Positions 54,203 to 62,791 of a stretch of 64,000 nucleotides of DNA are shown here, in pieces. Position numbers and translations under genes: made by a program. The stretch is from contig JAFXSQ010000005.1 of NCBI GenBank assembly GCA_017525525.1, positions 35,943 through 99,942 of the forward strand, given 5' to 3'. The DNA comes from Lachnospiraceae bacterium. Its GTDB lineage: Bacteria; Bacillota; Clostridia; Lachnospirales; Lachnospiraceae. Numbering within the stretch: position 1 is the first letter of the stretch; each line of letters begins with the position of its first letter. Below the pieces are notes generated by a model. The model was not told the origin of the DNA. It did not search any database and saw nothing but the letters and a program-made list of their open reading frames with translations.

Positions 54203-54383
54203 AATTTACCTCCTTTGGTTTTGCTTCTGCAGGAGCCTGACGCGCTGTATATGAGCTTGAAAATGGACAGCTCGCCGGCACATATCCCTGCCCTCTTTTC
54301 CCGGGCTAAAGACACCTTATGTGCTTTCCGCTTCTGCATGAATTATAGTGTTATCGCGTGTTTAGTGCCCACACGCGAGCGAT
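54203..54383 (-). promoter_or_regulatory. rpsB mRNA leader
   Basis: About 180 nt between the promoter and the rpsB ATG. It contains GC-rich potential stems (GGCAGGGATATGTGCC; GCGCGTCAGGCTCCTGC). Ribosomal protein S2 operons often carry an autoregulatory leader; this one could, but I did not match it to a known structure. Confidence 0.45.
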
Positions 54384-54412
54384 ATTGTATCACAACAGGA
54401 AATCAAATGCAA
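54384..54412 (-). promoter_or_regulatory. Promoter of rpsB-tsf
   Basis: Minus strand TTGCAT, 17 bp, TACAAT with TGTGA just before the -10. Confidence 0.8.
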
Positions 54413-54483
54413 GAATTATTTTTGAGAAATAATACGTGATTAGTGACGCTCTGCCTTAAGGGTGTGGCTGTTAATTGTCAGTG

Positions 54484-54509
54484 TCATTCCGAGCGTAGCG
54501 AGGAATCTT
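54484..54509. repeat. Short family A repeat after larE
   Basis: CATTCCGAGC-GTAGC-GAGGAATCTT, a variant of the family hairpin that ends within the larE stop region. The rest of the 300-bp space between larE and rpsB holds the rpsB promoter and leader described above. Confidence 0.65.
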
Positions 54510-55317
54510 ATTCTTTGATTACTTCGTTCAAACTGCCGGATTTGAAACCATGGATATCAAGGGTGATATATGTAAATCCTATTAATCTTAGTTTATCATA
54601 TACTGTAGAGCGGGTTTCAACACTCATAAACCTGTCAACTTCATCAGGCATAAGCTCTATGCGGGCCAGGTTCCCGCCGTGCAGGCGTACGCGAAGCTGC
54701 GTGAAGCCTAGCGAATGCAGGTAGTCCTCTGCAGTTTCCACCATACGGAGTTTGCTTTCGGTTATCTGCTCGCCGTAAGGTATGCGGCTTGCAAGGCATG
54801 CTGCGGAAGGCTTGCTCCAGGTAGGAAGGGCAAGCTGCTTCGAGTAGTCCCTGATCTCCTGCTTGGTGAAGCCGGCTTCTATCAGAGGGCTTTTGATACC
54901 AAGCTCGGACAAGGCCTTCATTCCCGGGCGGTAGTCCCCTGTGTCGTCAAGGTTCGAGCCCTCTATAACCACATTTATCCCCAGCTCTTTAGCAAGTTCG
55001 GTAAAGCGGCCGAACAGCTTTTTCTTGCAGATGTAGCATCTGTCCACGGGATTAGACATAATGTCAGTGTCGTTAGTAACCTCCGGCTCGACCGTCATGC
55101 ACTTTATCCCAAGACTTTCCGCGAAGGCCACTGCCTCCTCGTACTCCTTCTCCGGCACAAAGCAAAAGCGCGCAATAAAAGCAACCGCCCTTTCCTTAAG
55201 GGCGTCATGCGCGGCTTTAAGCAGGAAGGTTGAGTCCACTCCTCCCGAGAAGGCTACCGCAGCCGTTTCATACTTCGATATTATGCTTTTAAGCTTGTCA
55301 TACTTATTCATTATCAT
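54508..55317 (-). CDS. larE: ATP-dependent sacrificial sulfur transferase LarE
   Basis: 269 residues. PP-loop ATPase motif AVAFSGGVDSTFLLKAA, CYICKKKLFGRF, and the LarE-type LPTWSKPSAACLASRIPYG near the middle. LarE donates sulfur from a cysteine, or in other members a cluster, when making the nickel-pincer nucleotide cofactor. larB, larC and larA are not in this window, so it may be an LarE paralogue serving another sulfur-transfer role. Its start overlaps the preceding stop as ATGA. Confidence 0.88.
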   Translation of the reverse strand: MIMNKYDKLKSIISKYETAAVAFSGGVDSTFLLKAAHDALKERAVAFIARFCFVPEKEYEEAVAFAESLGIKCMTVEPEVTNDTDIMSNPVDRCYICKKKLFGRFTELAKELGINVVIEGSNLDDTGDYRPGMKALSELGIKSPLIEAGFTKQEIRDYSKQLALPTWSKPSAACLASRIPYGEQITESKLRMVETAEDYLHSLGFTQLRVRLHGGNLARIELMPDEVDRFMSVETRSTVYDKLRLIGFTYITLDIHGFKSGSLNEVIKE

Positions 55318-55856
55318 TCGGCGTACTTTGTCCTCTCACCGCCTATGTACTTCAGACGGCTTCTTCCCGCTATCACGACGGCCTCTCCTATTTTCTTTCT
55401 CTTAAGCTTAAGCGGAACCACGACAGGTCTCATGTGCATTCCTATCATCACTCCGCCGATATCGATTCCCAAAACCGCTTTCGCCGCGATGTCCTCCACC
55501 ACTACCGGTGCGTTAAGCGAGTGAAAGTGCTTTGTGGCAAATGCACCGCCGGCCTTCTTATAAGGCACAGCATTTACCATGGTAAGACCATGCTTTTCAG
55601 CCACAGCCCTCTCAACCACAAGCGCCCTGTTTAAGTGCTCGCAGCACTGAACCGCGATGTCAAAATCATTGCCGAATACATCCGTCAAAGCCCGGTACAA
55701 CTCTTCAGCCACAGCCTCACTGGAGTTCGTCCCGGGGTTATCCCCGAGCACCGTGCTCGTGGAGCATCCGACCACAAGAAGCTTTCCCATGTCGGGATCT
55801 GCCTCCGCTTTGATCTGAGTCATTATTTCCTTTGCCTGCTCGTATATACTGTCCAT
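55314..55856 (-). CDS. TIGR01440/YwlG-family protein
   Basis: 180 residues matching the DUF436/TIGR01440 family: LLVVGCSTSTVLGDNPGTNSS at the N-terminus, VQCCEHLNRALVVE, and the C-terminal VLGIDIGGVMIGMHMRPVVVPL. B. subtilis YwlG is a member and the function is unknown. Operonic with larE (4-bp overlap) and 34 bp after the ABC exporter gene. Confidence 0.88.
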   Translation of the reverse strand: MDSIYEQAKEIMTQIKAEADPDMGKLLVVGCSTSTVLGDNPGTNSSEAVAEELYRALTDVFGNDFDIAVQCCEHLNRALVVERAVAEKHGLTMVNAVPYKKAGGAFATKHFHSLNAPVVVEDIAAKAVLGIDIGGVMIGMHMRPVVVPLKLKRKKIGEAVVIAGRSRLKYIGGERTKYAE

Positions 55857-55890
55857 TTTTAACTCCTCACTGTCCTATAATAGCTTATGT

Positions 55891-57702
55891 TCAAACCAGA
55901 TAATTCTGCGCCTGCCTGTCGAACATCTCCTTATACCTTCCGTTTAAGCTCATCAGCTCATCGTGGGTTCCCTGCTCCTTTATGGCGCCGTGCTCAAAAA
56001 GGTATATCCTGTCGGCCATCCTTGTGGTCGACAGCCTGTGCGAGATGAAGATTATCGTCTCCTTCTCGGCATTGTCTATAAGGTTCTTGTTCAGCCTGTA
56101 CTCCGACACCGGATCAAGCGCCGACGAAGGCTCGTCGAGGATAAAGATCGACCTGTCTCCGTCCTTCGCAAATATCCTGGATATAGCAACCTTCTGGCTC
56201 TCACCGCCCGAAAGATTGGTGCCCTCTTCGGAGAACTCCTTGGTGAGCTGCGTGTCTAACCCGTTAGGCAGTTTTTCTAACTTCTTGGTAAAGTCCGCCT
56301 TATCAAGCGCATACTTAAGCTTTTCCTCATCCCCCGGTTTTACCTTGCGCATCAGCACATTTTCGGCAAGAGAAGCCGCGTAGATATTATAGTCCTGGAA
56401 CACTGCGCTTATCTTGCTTCTGTACTCATCCGTAGCGTACTCGCGTATATCATGCTCACCGTACTTTATGCTTCCGGAGCTTATATCATACAGTCGCATC
56501 AAAAGCTTCACAAATGTAGTCTTTCCCGCTCCGTTCTCACCGACTATCGCTATCTTTTCCCCGGGCTTTATATTAAGCGATATGCCGTTCAATGTGTTCT
56601 TCTCGGAATTGGGATACTTAAAGCTAACATCCTCAAGCGAAAGCTCTGCCGCGCCTTCTGAAGGCTTAAGTCCCTTTGAATGCTCTATCACAGGCCGGTA
56701 GTCCAAAAGCTTCCTGAACTTTTCGGCGTACTGACCTATCTGCTGAAAGTCGACTAAACAGAAGTTGATCTGGTTTAAGTTACCCCTTATGTAGTTTGAA
56801 GCGTTGTTCGCCGAGGCAACCTCTCCTAAAGCGATGGACTTTAACTCAAGCGCCAGATAACCCAAGTAAGCCGGTATTGCAAAGAACGAGAATACGGTAA
56901 ACACCGAAACCCAGTTCAGTATCGAAATCCAGGTAAGCTCAGGTCCATACTTTCTGCCTGCATCCGCCGCCTCCTTTAATGCATCGTCAAACTGCTGCCT
57001 AAGAGGCGTCTTCACATCCGTAAGCTTGCATTCCTTTGCATACTCGGGCTGGTAGAACACTCTCTTGGAGTAATCGGCCTTTCGAAGCGCCTTCTTGTTC
57101 GCCACATCCCAGTCATACTCCAACCGTTCTATCTTGAACCTTGTCAGAAGATTAACCGTAAATCCGGCTACCGGGAACACCGCCAGCACCGGATTGACCG
57201 TAAGTATCATGGCTGAAGCAACCGCCAAGGCAACCACTCCGCCCAGCACCCGGCTCACAACCATGACCGTCTTCTCTATCGTCTGGTCCGCATTGTTCGC
57301 AACTATCACATAGGTATCATAATAATCAGGATCGTCATAGTATATCAGATCCATGCAGCTGTTTCTCTCTATCAGCTCTCTCTGTATGGTTCCGCTGAGC
57401 TTGATCAGCTTTGCCTTCGACCACTCCTCTATAAGCTGGTTTATCCACTCGAGGCATATCACCAGCACAAGCGAAACACCCAAAATAATCATTATCTGAG
57501 AGAACTCCGCATCTCCCGTAAGGCCGCTGATTATCGCCTTCAGGATAAATGTATCGTTCACCGCCTTACCCGCCATGGAGAGCACATAAAGCACGATGAT
57601 CCTTACGATAAGAGGCTTGTCGTAGCGCGCCGCATACTTAATCATGAACGCGGCATTTTGAATTATTCTCTTAACGCCTATGCTTTTTTCGTTCTTATCC
57701 AT
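55891..57702 (-). CDS. ABC exporter half-transporter (second subunit)
   Basis: 603 residues: six-helix membrane domain (~1-330), then an ATPase with Walker A IVGENGAGKTTFVKLL (~386), Q-loop in VFQDYNIYAASLAENVL, signature NLSGGESQKVAISRI (~500), Walker B FILDEPSSALDP (~521) and the switch His in IFISHRLSTTRMADRIY. A type IV (ABCB-like) exporter. It overlaps its partner by 8 bp, so the two probably form a heterodimer. Substrate unknown; multidrug, lipid or peptide are all possible. Confidence 0.92.
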   Translation of the reverse strand: MDKNEKSIGVKRIIQNAAFMIKYAARYDKPLIVRIIVLYVLSMAGKAVNDTFILKAIISGLTGDAEFSQIMIILGVSLVLVICLEWINQLIEEWSKAKLIKLSGTIQRELIERNSCMDLIYYDDPDYYDTYVIVANNADQTIEKTVMVVSRVLGGVVALAVASAMILTVNPVLAVFPVAGFTVNLLTRFKIERLEYDWDVANKKALRKADYSKRVFYQPEYAKECKLTDVKTPLRQQFDDALKEAADAGRKYGPELTWISILNWVSVFTVFSFFAIPAYLGYLALELKSIALGEVASANNASNYIRGNLNQINFCLVDFQQIGQYAEKFRKLLDYRPVIEHSKGLKPSEGAAELSLEDVSFKYPNSEKNTLNGISLNIKPGEKIAIVGENGAGKTTFVKLLMRLYDISSGSIKYGEHDIREYATDEYRSKISAVFQDYNIYAASLAENVLMRKVKPGDEEKLKYALDKADFTKKLEKLPNGLDTQLTKEFSEEGTNLSGGESQKVAISRIFAKDGDRSIFILDEPSSALDPVSEYRLNKNLIDNAEKETIIFISHRLSTTRMADRIYLFEHGAIKEQGTHDELMSLNGRYKEMFDRQAQNYLV

Positions 57703-59533
57703 AATAAGCCGCCGCCCCCTTCAACATCTCCTCAGGTATGCTGTCCTGATAATTCTCAGCCTGGAGCATGAACATCTCATGGTAGTATCCGTTAAGCGCC
57801 ATCATCTCATCATGACTACCCTGTTCGACAATCCTTCCGTCCTTCACAAGGTATATCTTGTCCGCCATCCTCGCCGAGGAAAGCCTGTGTGAGATGAAGA
57901 TCACGCCCTTTCCCTCCGAAAGCTTCATCATATTACGGTACATATTATACTCTGCAAGGGGATCGAGAGCCGATGAGGGCTCATCCAAGATAACCATATC
58001 GGGATCCGCCGCAAATACTCTCGCGATGGCAATCTTCTGCGCCTGACCACCCGAGGGCACAAAGCCCTTCTCATCGAACTCACGGCTGATCATGGTATCA
58101 AGCCCCTTGTTCAAGCCCGGGTGCTCGGTGTCAAACTGCGCATTTATCAAGGCCTCGCGAACCGTCTTATAATCTGCCTCATTCTCCGGTCTTCTCATCA
58201 GCACATTTTCGGCAAGCGTAACGGCAAAAACCTGCAGATCCTGGAACACAGTTCCGAACCTCTTCCTGTAGGCATCGTGGTCTATGTCATTGATGTCTAA
58301 TCCATTAATCAGTATCTTACCCGAGGTCACGGGGTAAAGCCCCATGATAAGCTTGATAAGCGTTGTCTTTCCCGCGCCGTTGTAGCCGACTATAGCAAGC
58401 TTCTCGCCCTTATTCCACTTGAAGCTCACATCCTGTATGGTCGGCGTTTTGGCTCCCGGGTAGGTGAACGATACATTTACAAGCTCGACCGATATTATAT
58501 CGTCTATCACGGTCTTCGCCTGCTTCCCGCCCCTGTCCTGCTCAAGAAAATCCTCAAGATTCTTGAACAGCTTGGACTCGTTGAAGATAAATATCCTGTT
58601 TTCCACGGCGGCCTTGAGCTGGTTTGTCGAGAATGCCATAGCGGTGACCATGGCCACATAGCTTGACACATCCGCCGCCTCTCCGTACTTTACTCTGAAA
58701 GCAACATATATAAAGGCGCACACGCCCGCAAGAACCGAGTAGCTTCCCTTCATGAGAAATGAATAAAAGGCCGTCTTCATCCTGTAGATAAGCGAGATTC
58801 TCTCCATCTCGCTCACCGCATCCTCCTGCTTCTCAAGCATAAGGGAATTGATGTCGAAAAGCCTTACCTCTGCCGCGTATTTCTTCTCGTAATATACTCT
58901 CTTGACATAATCCGCGGTACGCTTGTCCCTGGTAATCTCCTTCTCCCGGTCGAAATTCGCCTGGGCATTCTTCTTGCCGAAGTACAGACTTACGACCATC
59001 GGTATGATCAGGAATACCAATAACACCGGGTCCACCGTGACCACGATCACAAGAGACATGATGGTCGAGATCACATTTCCGATGTAGACACCGGTTTTTA
59101 TCGAGATGTTCATCGCGTCGTCTACGCACTTGTCAAGTGCCCTTGCGTACTTATCGTAGAACTCCGGCGACTCGTAATCCTTAAGCTCGAGACTGTCGGA
59201 TATGTCCATAACCCTGTGGAATATGTGCCGGTACACCTTCGGCGTCCTTATCTTCCTGTAGGTCTCGTACCAGCCGCATATAAAATGTATGCACACGTGC
59301 AGTGAGCACGCCACCACTAAGAACCAAAACAGCTTGCTGTACTCGACATTTCTCTCTATGCAGTTGAAGATGTACTTTGTCAGGTACACAAAGAAGAACA
59401 CGTAAAAAACCTGCTCAATCGAGTTCTTGAACAATGTGTACACAAGCAGAAGCCTGTCCGACTCCCATATCTGTCTCAAAGCATAAAAAAGGGGCTTCAG
59501 TGATCTGTCCTTTTTCTCCATGTCTTTACTCAT
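57695..59533 (-). CDS. ABC exporter half-transporter (first subunit)
   Basis: 612 residues with the same layout as the downstream partner: membrane domain, Walker A IVGYNGAGKTTLIKLI (~384), VFQDLQVFAVTLAENVL, signature FVPSGGQAQKIAIARV (~496), Walker B MVILDEPSSALDP and IFISHRLSSARMADKIY. The signature begins PSGGQ in place of LSGGQ, a mild deviation. Both partners keep the catalytic Glu. First gene of the operon that continues through the second subunit, the TIGR01440 gene and larE. Confidence 0.92.
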   Translation of the reverse strand: MSKDMEKKDRSLKPLFYALRQIWESDRLLLVYTLFKNSIEQVFYVFFFVYLTKYIFNCIERNVEYSKLFWFLVVACSLHVCIHFICGWYETYRKIRTPKVYRHIFHRVMDISDSLELKDYESPEFYDKYARALDKCVDDAMNISIKTGVYIGNVISTIMSLVIVVTVDPVLLVFLIIPMVVSLYFGKKNAQANFDREKEITRDKRTADYVKRVYYEKKYAAEVRLFDINSLMLEKQEDAVSEMERISLIYRMKTAFYSFLMKGSYSVLAGVCAFIYVAFRVKYGEAADVSSYVAMVTAMAFSTNQLKAAVENRIFIFNESKLFKNLEDFLEQDRGGKQAKTVIDDIISVELVNVSFTYPGAKTPTIQDVSFKWNKGEKLAIVGYNGAGKTTLIKLIMGLYPVTSGKILINGLDINDIDHDAYRKRFGTVFQDLQVFAVTLAENVLMRRPENEADYKTVREALINAQFDTEHPGLNKGLDTMISREFDEKGFVPSGGQAQKIAIARVFAADPDMVILDEPSSALDPLAEYNMYRNMMKLSEGKGVIFISHRLSSARMADKIYLVKDGRIVEQGSHDEMMALNGYYHEMFMLQAENYQDSIPEEMLKGAAAYYG

Positions 59534-59563
59534 ACTTTATCCTACCTTTTTTCGTATCCGCCG

Positions 59564-59592
59564 ATTATAACACAATCGCCATCCGTTGTAAA
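59564..59592 (-). promoter_or_regulatory. Promoter of the ABC exporter operon
   Basis: Minus strand TTTACA, 17 bp, TATAAT, ending about 30 bp before the ATG. Confidence 0.8.
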
Positions 59593-59598
59593 ACAAAG

Positions 59599-59654
59599 TC
59601 AACAGAGACGGGGGGTGGTGACAATTTCTCGTCATCAACCCCCGTCCCTTGAGA
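59599..59654. repeat. Palindromic repeat, family C (copy 1)
   Basis: Arms GACGGGGG and CCCCCGTC enclose a core TGGTGACAA-TTTC-TCGTCATCA. A longer version is at 62708-62763 and a core-only version at 59980-60007. Confidence 0.8.
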
Positions 59655-59661
59655 CTTATTT

Positions 59662-59930
59662 CTATTCTTCCTCCGGATTAGCTCCGTCTCTTGTCTTGTC
59701 GTAGAAGCTCTTAGCCTTCTTGTTCTGTGAGGCAAGCTTAAATGTCTCGCCCTTTCTCACAAAGTTAACCTGGAAAGCTTCGAGCTTGTAAGCGTAGCCC
59801 TGGGTTCCGGCCTTCTCACCGCTCTTTTGTGGTTCCTGTACAGCTCCAGAAATGAATCTAAGTAGAATTCGAATATCTGAGCAGCAGTCATACCCGCAAA
59901 GTCCGCACTCGGCCGCCGCTTGCGATTCTA
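59662..59930 (-). pseudogene. Decayed C-terminal gene fragment, frameshifted
   Basis: One minus-strand frame encodes RRPSADFAGMTAAQIFEFYL and continues SFLELYR; a second frame then encodes SGEKAGTQGYAYKLEAFQVN and FVRKGETFKLASQNKKAKSF up to ..GANPEEE and a stop. The two pieces join at a frameshift near 59835 and read like one protein with normal codon use. A stop codon (TAG) lies upstream near 59930 and there is no obvious start. I do not recognise the family. Best read as the tail of a lost gene. Confidence 0.55.
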
Positions 59931-59959
59931 AACGAGAGCACTACTTTCTTTTAGGATTG

Positions 59960-60007
59960 TCAAGAAAAAAAGGGATATAGGTTGATGACGGGAATTCGTC
60001 ACCAACT
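59960..60007 (-). terminator. Probable terminator of the phosphatase fusion gene
   Basis: Minus strand hairpin GTTGGTGACG-aattcc-CGTCATCAAC, then CTATATCCC and TTTTTTT, 19 bp after the stop codon. The T-run is separated from the stem by about nine bases, so strength is uncertain. The stem is the core of repeat family C. Confidence 0.5.
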
Positions 60008-60025
60008 TATGTCCCCATTGACGAA

Positions 60026-62515
60026 CTATGCAGCTTCGTCCATTTCGTAGTCTTCTACTATGGTATCGTAATCATCTATCACATCATCAAGATGCTTTAA
60101 TATGTCATCAGCCTTAAAGAGGCCGTCCTCGTTTGCGGAGATGCCCTTGAAGCTTACTCCGTATACTCCGGGAGGATTCTCTGTATCAAGAAGAGAAAGT
60201 CCTCTTAACTGCTCTGTCTTCTGGTACACAAGATCAACCGATATGAACTCCTCGCCTGCCTCGTTCTTCCACTTTGCGAACACGAGCTTTGAACCGATCG
60301 GTGTCTTCTCAACCGCATCAGGAAGCTCCCAGTCTTCGGCACCGAGCGCGGCAAGCACACTGGTAAGGTTCGAATCGTGACCGCAGAGGAAGCTGAACCT
60401 TCTGCCATCTGCATTAAGCTCAGACTTTATCTCCTTAACAAGAGGATTGGCGATATTCGCAGCAACAAGTGGTGAAGCATAAAGCGCATCAACATATACA
60501 TCCTTGACCTCAGCTATCTCCTTCCACTGCTCATCAGAGAGCTTGTGACCGAAGGCTGCCTTTAAAGGATCGTCCATCTCATAGTACTGAAGTACCAGCG
60601 CGTCGCTTATCGAGCAAGCTGTCTTCAGTGAACCCGTGAGCGCAGGCTCCTTGCCCTCCTCAAAGCTATACTTGGTGTCAGCTGTATCAAAACTCTTTAT
60701 CTTACCGCTCGTATATGCGTCGGAATTCTCGAAATCAATCACATCCTTGATCAGGTCGTAATTGTCGGCAAGTCCGCTTATCTCCTCCTTGTAAAGCTTG
60801 TTTATCTCTTCCTCGACATCCTTGGCGTAGTCATCAGACATGTAGGTGAATGCCGGGGTGAACACAGGATCCATGGTGTCAAACTCTGCATGTGTCTCCA
60901 CATCGGTGTTATTTGCCGGAAGAAGTCCTGCCGAGAAGAACTGAGCCGTTGCTATGGTTCTCTGCTTTGAGTTGGCATATATCCTTACAGCGCCGTCCTC
61001 CGGCTGATAGTTCTCCGGGAAGAGCTCCTCCTGTTCGAGCCACTTTCTGAAGTACTGACCCATCTCGGTCTCAAGCGTACCTCCGCGAAGCGAAAGCTCA
61101 CTTGCCTTAGAAGACCAGTCGTACCACTCGTTCGGAGTGCATATATCAAGCTCGGAGCCAAGGTCACTCAAAGGCGCGCGCATATTATGACGACTTAAAA
61201 CAACTACCTGCTCTAAAGAGTATCCCTCCTTTGAAAGAGGTCCGATAATCTTCTTCTCTGCCTCTTTTTCAGGCTCATCGCCGTTTAACTTGAATGGGTT
61301 CGGCGCCGTTCCTTGAGTCTTCTTCACACCGTCTCCGTAAATGGTGGTCCAGTCATTCTTCATGGAAATGGGGATCCAGTCGTTCTCTTCACAGATCTTG
61401 ACCATCTTCTCCGCCTTCTCTTCGTTGCCATACTCACGCTCGGTATCATCACAGCAGAGCATGAACGCAAGACTTTTATACTTGTTGTTGCTTGTGACAT
61501 ACTTCGCCATGCTCGAGTCACCGGTGCTGTTTCCGAAGGAAAGAACCGGCTGCTCACCTATCTCCTGCGCGATTACGGACACCTTGTTCATCTTCAGGTT
61601 CTTGATAATAAATTCACCGCCTAAGACAACGGAGTCATCATCTGTATAAAGATAATCCAGCCCATCGACTGTTCCCTGGTTTGAAGCTACCAAGGTCTCG
61701 TCGGAGCCGATAACCTGGCTCATGGGGACATTGATCGCGCCGTCAACCAGGCCTCTTACTATAAGCCTGTCGGTACCGCTCACGATAAATACCGTAAAGC
61801 CGTTAGCCTGAAGGTAATCTATTATCTCCAGCATAGGCTTGTAAAAGGACTCTCCCCTGGTCATGCCCTCATAACCGGGCGCAGGGTTCTCCCTGAACGC
61901 CTTAACATATGCATCAAATTCATCCAAAGTCATGCCCGCAAATGATGAAGCAATCGCCTTACCATGGTCAACCTCAAGGCCGTTCACCTTCTCGCCCTCA
62001 ATGGACTTGTATATCCTTGAAGCAACCTCTTTCTCAAAATCCGAAGCCTTGTCCACATAGTCGGGATCTTCAAGCACACGATGCATGAGCAGGCTGTAAT
62101 CAAAGTATGTCGGATTGGTCTCACTGCAGAGCGTACCGTCCAAGTCAAATACCGCGATACGGTTCTCCACCGGAATAAAGTTCTCGCTTGCTTCATTGGT
62201 TATATCCTCCATGTAGGACTTGAGCTGGTCCTTTGCCTTGGCTCCCGCCGTCCACAGCGAAAGCGGATCACCCTTGGTCTCAGCAACTCCGGCCTCTGTT
62301 GAAGCACCGGCGTCTTCCGATGAGCCGTCCGTTCCCACCTCACTTGCAGCCTCAGTCACTGCCTTGTCGTCCGACTTCTTCCAGCCGACACCGAGCGCAT
62401 AAAGAACGGAAACCACCGCAAGAAGAATCAAAGCCACAAGCGTGGCAATCTTCCAGCCGGTCTGCTTTTTAGCTTCACCGGTTTCTGCGCTTTTTGTTTC
62501 TTTTTTCTCTGCCAT
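60026..62515 (-). CDS. Membrane-anchored fusion of HAD phosphatase and histidine acid phosphatase
   Basis: 829 residues. A basic N-terminus and one membrane helix (~22-45, KIATLVALILLAVVSVLYAL) give a signal-anchor, then a Ser/Glu/Ala linker. Residues ~115-395 are a HAD phosphatase: AVFDLDGTLCSET (~125), FTVFIVSGTDRLIV and SFGNSTGDSSMAKYV. Residues ~430-800 are a histidine acid phosphatase: VVLSRHNMRAPLSDLG (~442, RHxxRxP with Asn where Gly is usual) and LCGHDSNLTSVLAALG (~712, HD). Both active sites appear intact. Topology suggests both face outside. Likely scavenges phosphate from external organic phosphates; phytate and sugar phosphates are candidates. It is transcribed alone from its own promoter. 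Confidence 0.87.
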   Translation of the reverse strand: MAEKKETKSAETGEAKKQTGWKIATLVALILLAVVSVLYALGVGWKKSDDKAVTEAASEVGTDGSSEDAGASTEAGVAETKGDPLSLWTAGAKAKDQLKSYMEDITNEASENFIPVENRIAVFDLDGTLCSETNPTYFDYSLLMHRVLEDPDYVDKASDFEKEVASRIYKSIEGEKVNGLEVDHGKAIASSFAGMTLDEFDAYVKAFRENPAPGYEGMTRGESFYKPMLEIIDYLQANGFTVFIVSGTDRLIVRGLVDGAINVPMSQVIGSDETLVASNQGTVDGLDYLYTDDDSVVLGGEFIIKNLKMNKVSVIAQEIGEQPVLSFGNSTGDSSMAKYVTSNNKYKSLAFMLCCDDTEREYGNEEKAEKMVKICEENDWIPISMKNDWTTIYGDGVKKTQGTAPNPFKLNGDEPEKEAEKKIIGPLSKEGYSLEQVVVLSRHNMRAPLSDLGSELDICTPNEWYDWSSKASELSLRGGTLETEMGQYFRKWLEQEELFPENYQPEDGAVRIYANSKQRTIATAQFFSAGLLPANNTDVETHAEFDTMDPVFTPAFTYMSDDYAKDVEEEINKLYKEEISGLADNYDLIKDVIDFENSDAYTSGKIKSFDTADTKYSFEEGKEPALTGSLKTACSISDALVLQYYEMDDPLKAAFGHKLSDEQWKEIAEVKDVYVDALYASPLVAANIANPLVKEIKSELNADGRRFSFLCGHDSNLTSVLAALGAEDWELPDAVEKTPIGSKLVFAKWKNEAGEEFISVDLVYQKTEQLRGLSLLDTENPPGVYGVSFKGISANEDGLFKADDILKHLDDVIDDYDTIVEDYEMDEAA

Positions 62516-62554
62516 TTCTGCCTCCTTATTAGTCTCTAAAAATTTGATTTATAC

Positions 62555-62583
62555 ATATTAGTCACAGTATCTTTAAATGTCAA
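62555..62583 (-). promoter_or_regulatory. Promoter of the phosphatase fusion gene
   Basis: Minus strand TTGACA, 17 bp, TAATAT, about 35 bp before the AAGGAGG site and ATG. Confidence 0.75.
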
Positions 62584-62660
62584 GGGGGTATCCTATCTTT
62601 TATATGTGTAAGATACACAAAAAGACAGAGACCTGTATCACAAGCCTCCGTCCTGATTTC

Positions 62661-62702
62661 GAAGATCCTTCGCTTCGCTCAGTATGACGCTCTCGCGTCA
62701 TA
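62661..62702. repeat. Short family A repeat
   Basis: GAAGATCCTTCGC-TTC-GCTCAGTATGACGC followed by a GACGC-TCTC-GCGTC hairpin, between cysK and the phosphatase gene. Confidence 0.7.
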
Positions 62703-62707
62703 AACAT

Positions 62708-62763
62708 CAACGGGGACGGGGGGTTAGTGACGAATTCTCGTCATCAGCCCCCGTCCCCGTTGA
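62708..62763. repeat. Palindromic repeat, family C (copy 2), possible cysK terminator
   Basis: Long arms CAACGGGGACGGGGG and CCCCCGTCCCCGTTG around TTAGTGACGAATTCTCGTCA. It lies about 30 bp after the cysK stop and would form a very stable hairpin, but no T-run follows. Confidence 0.75.
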
Positions 62764-62791
62764 CATCATTTATTATTTTATCTTTAGTAAC

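Larger units (their letters stand above)
59534..60025. other. Intergenic region with promoter, palindromes and a gene remnant
   Basis: 492 bp without an intact gene. Left to right: the ABC operon promoter, a G/C-tract palindrome, a decayed protein-coding fragment, and a hairpin serving the phosphatase gene. Confidence 0.8.
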
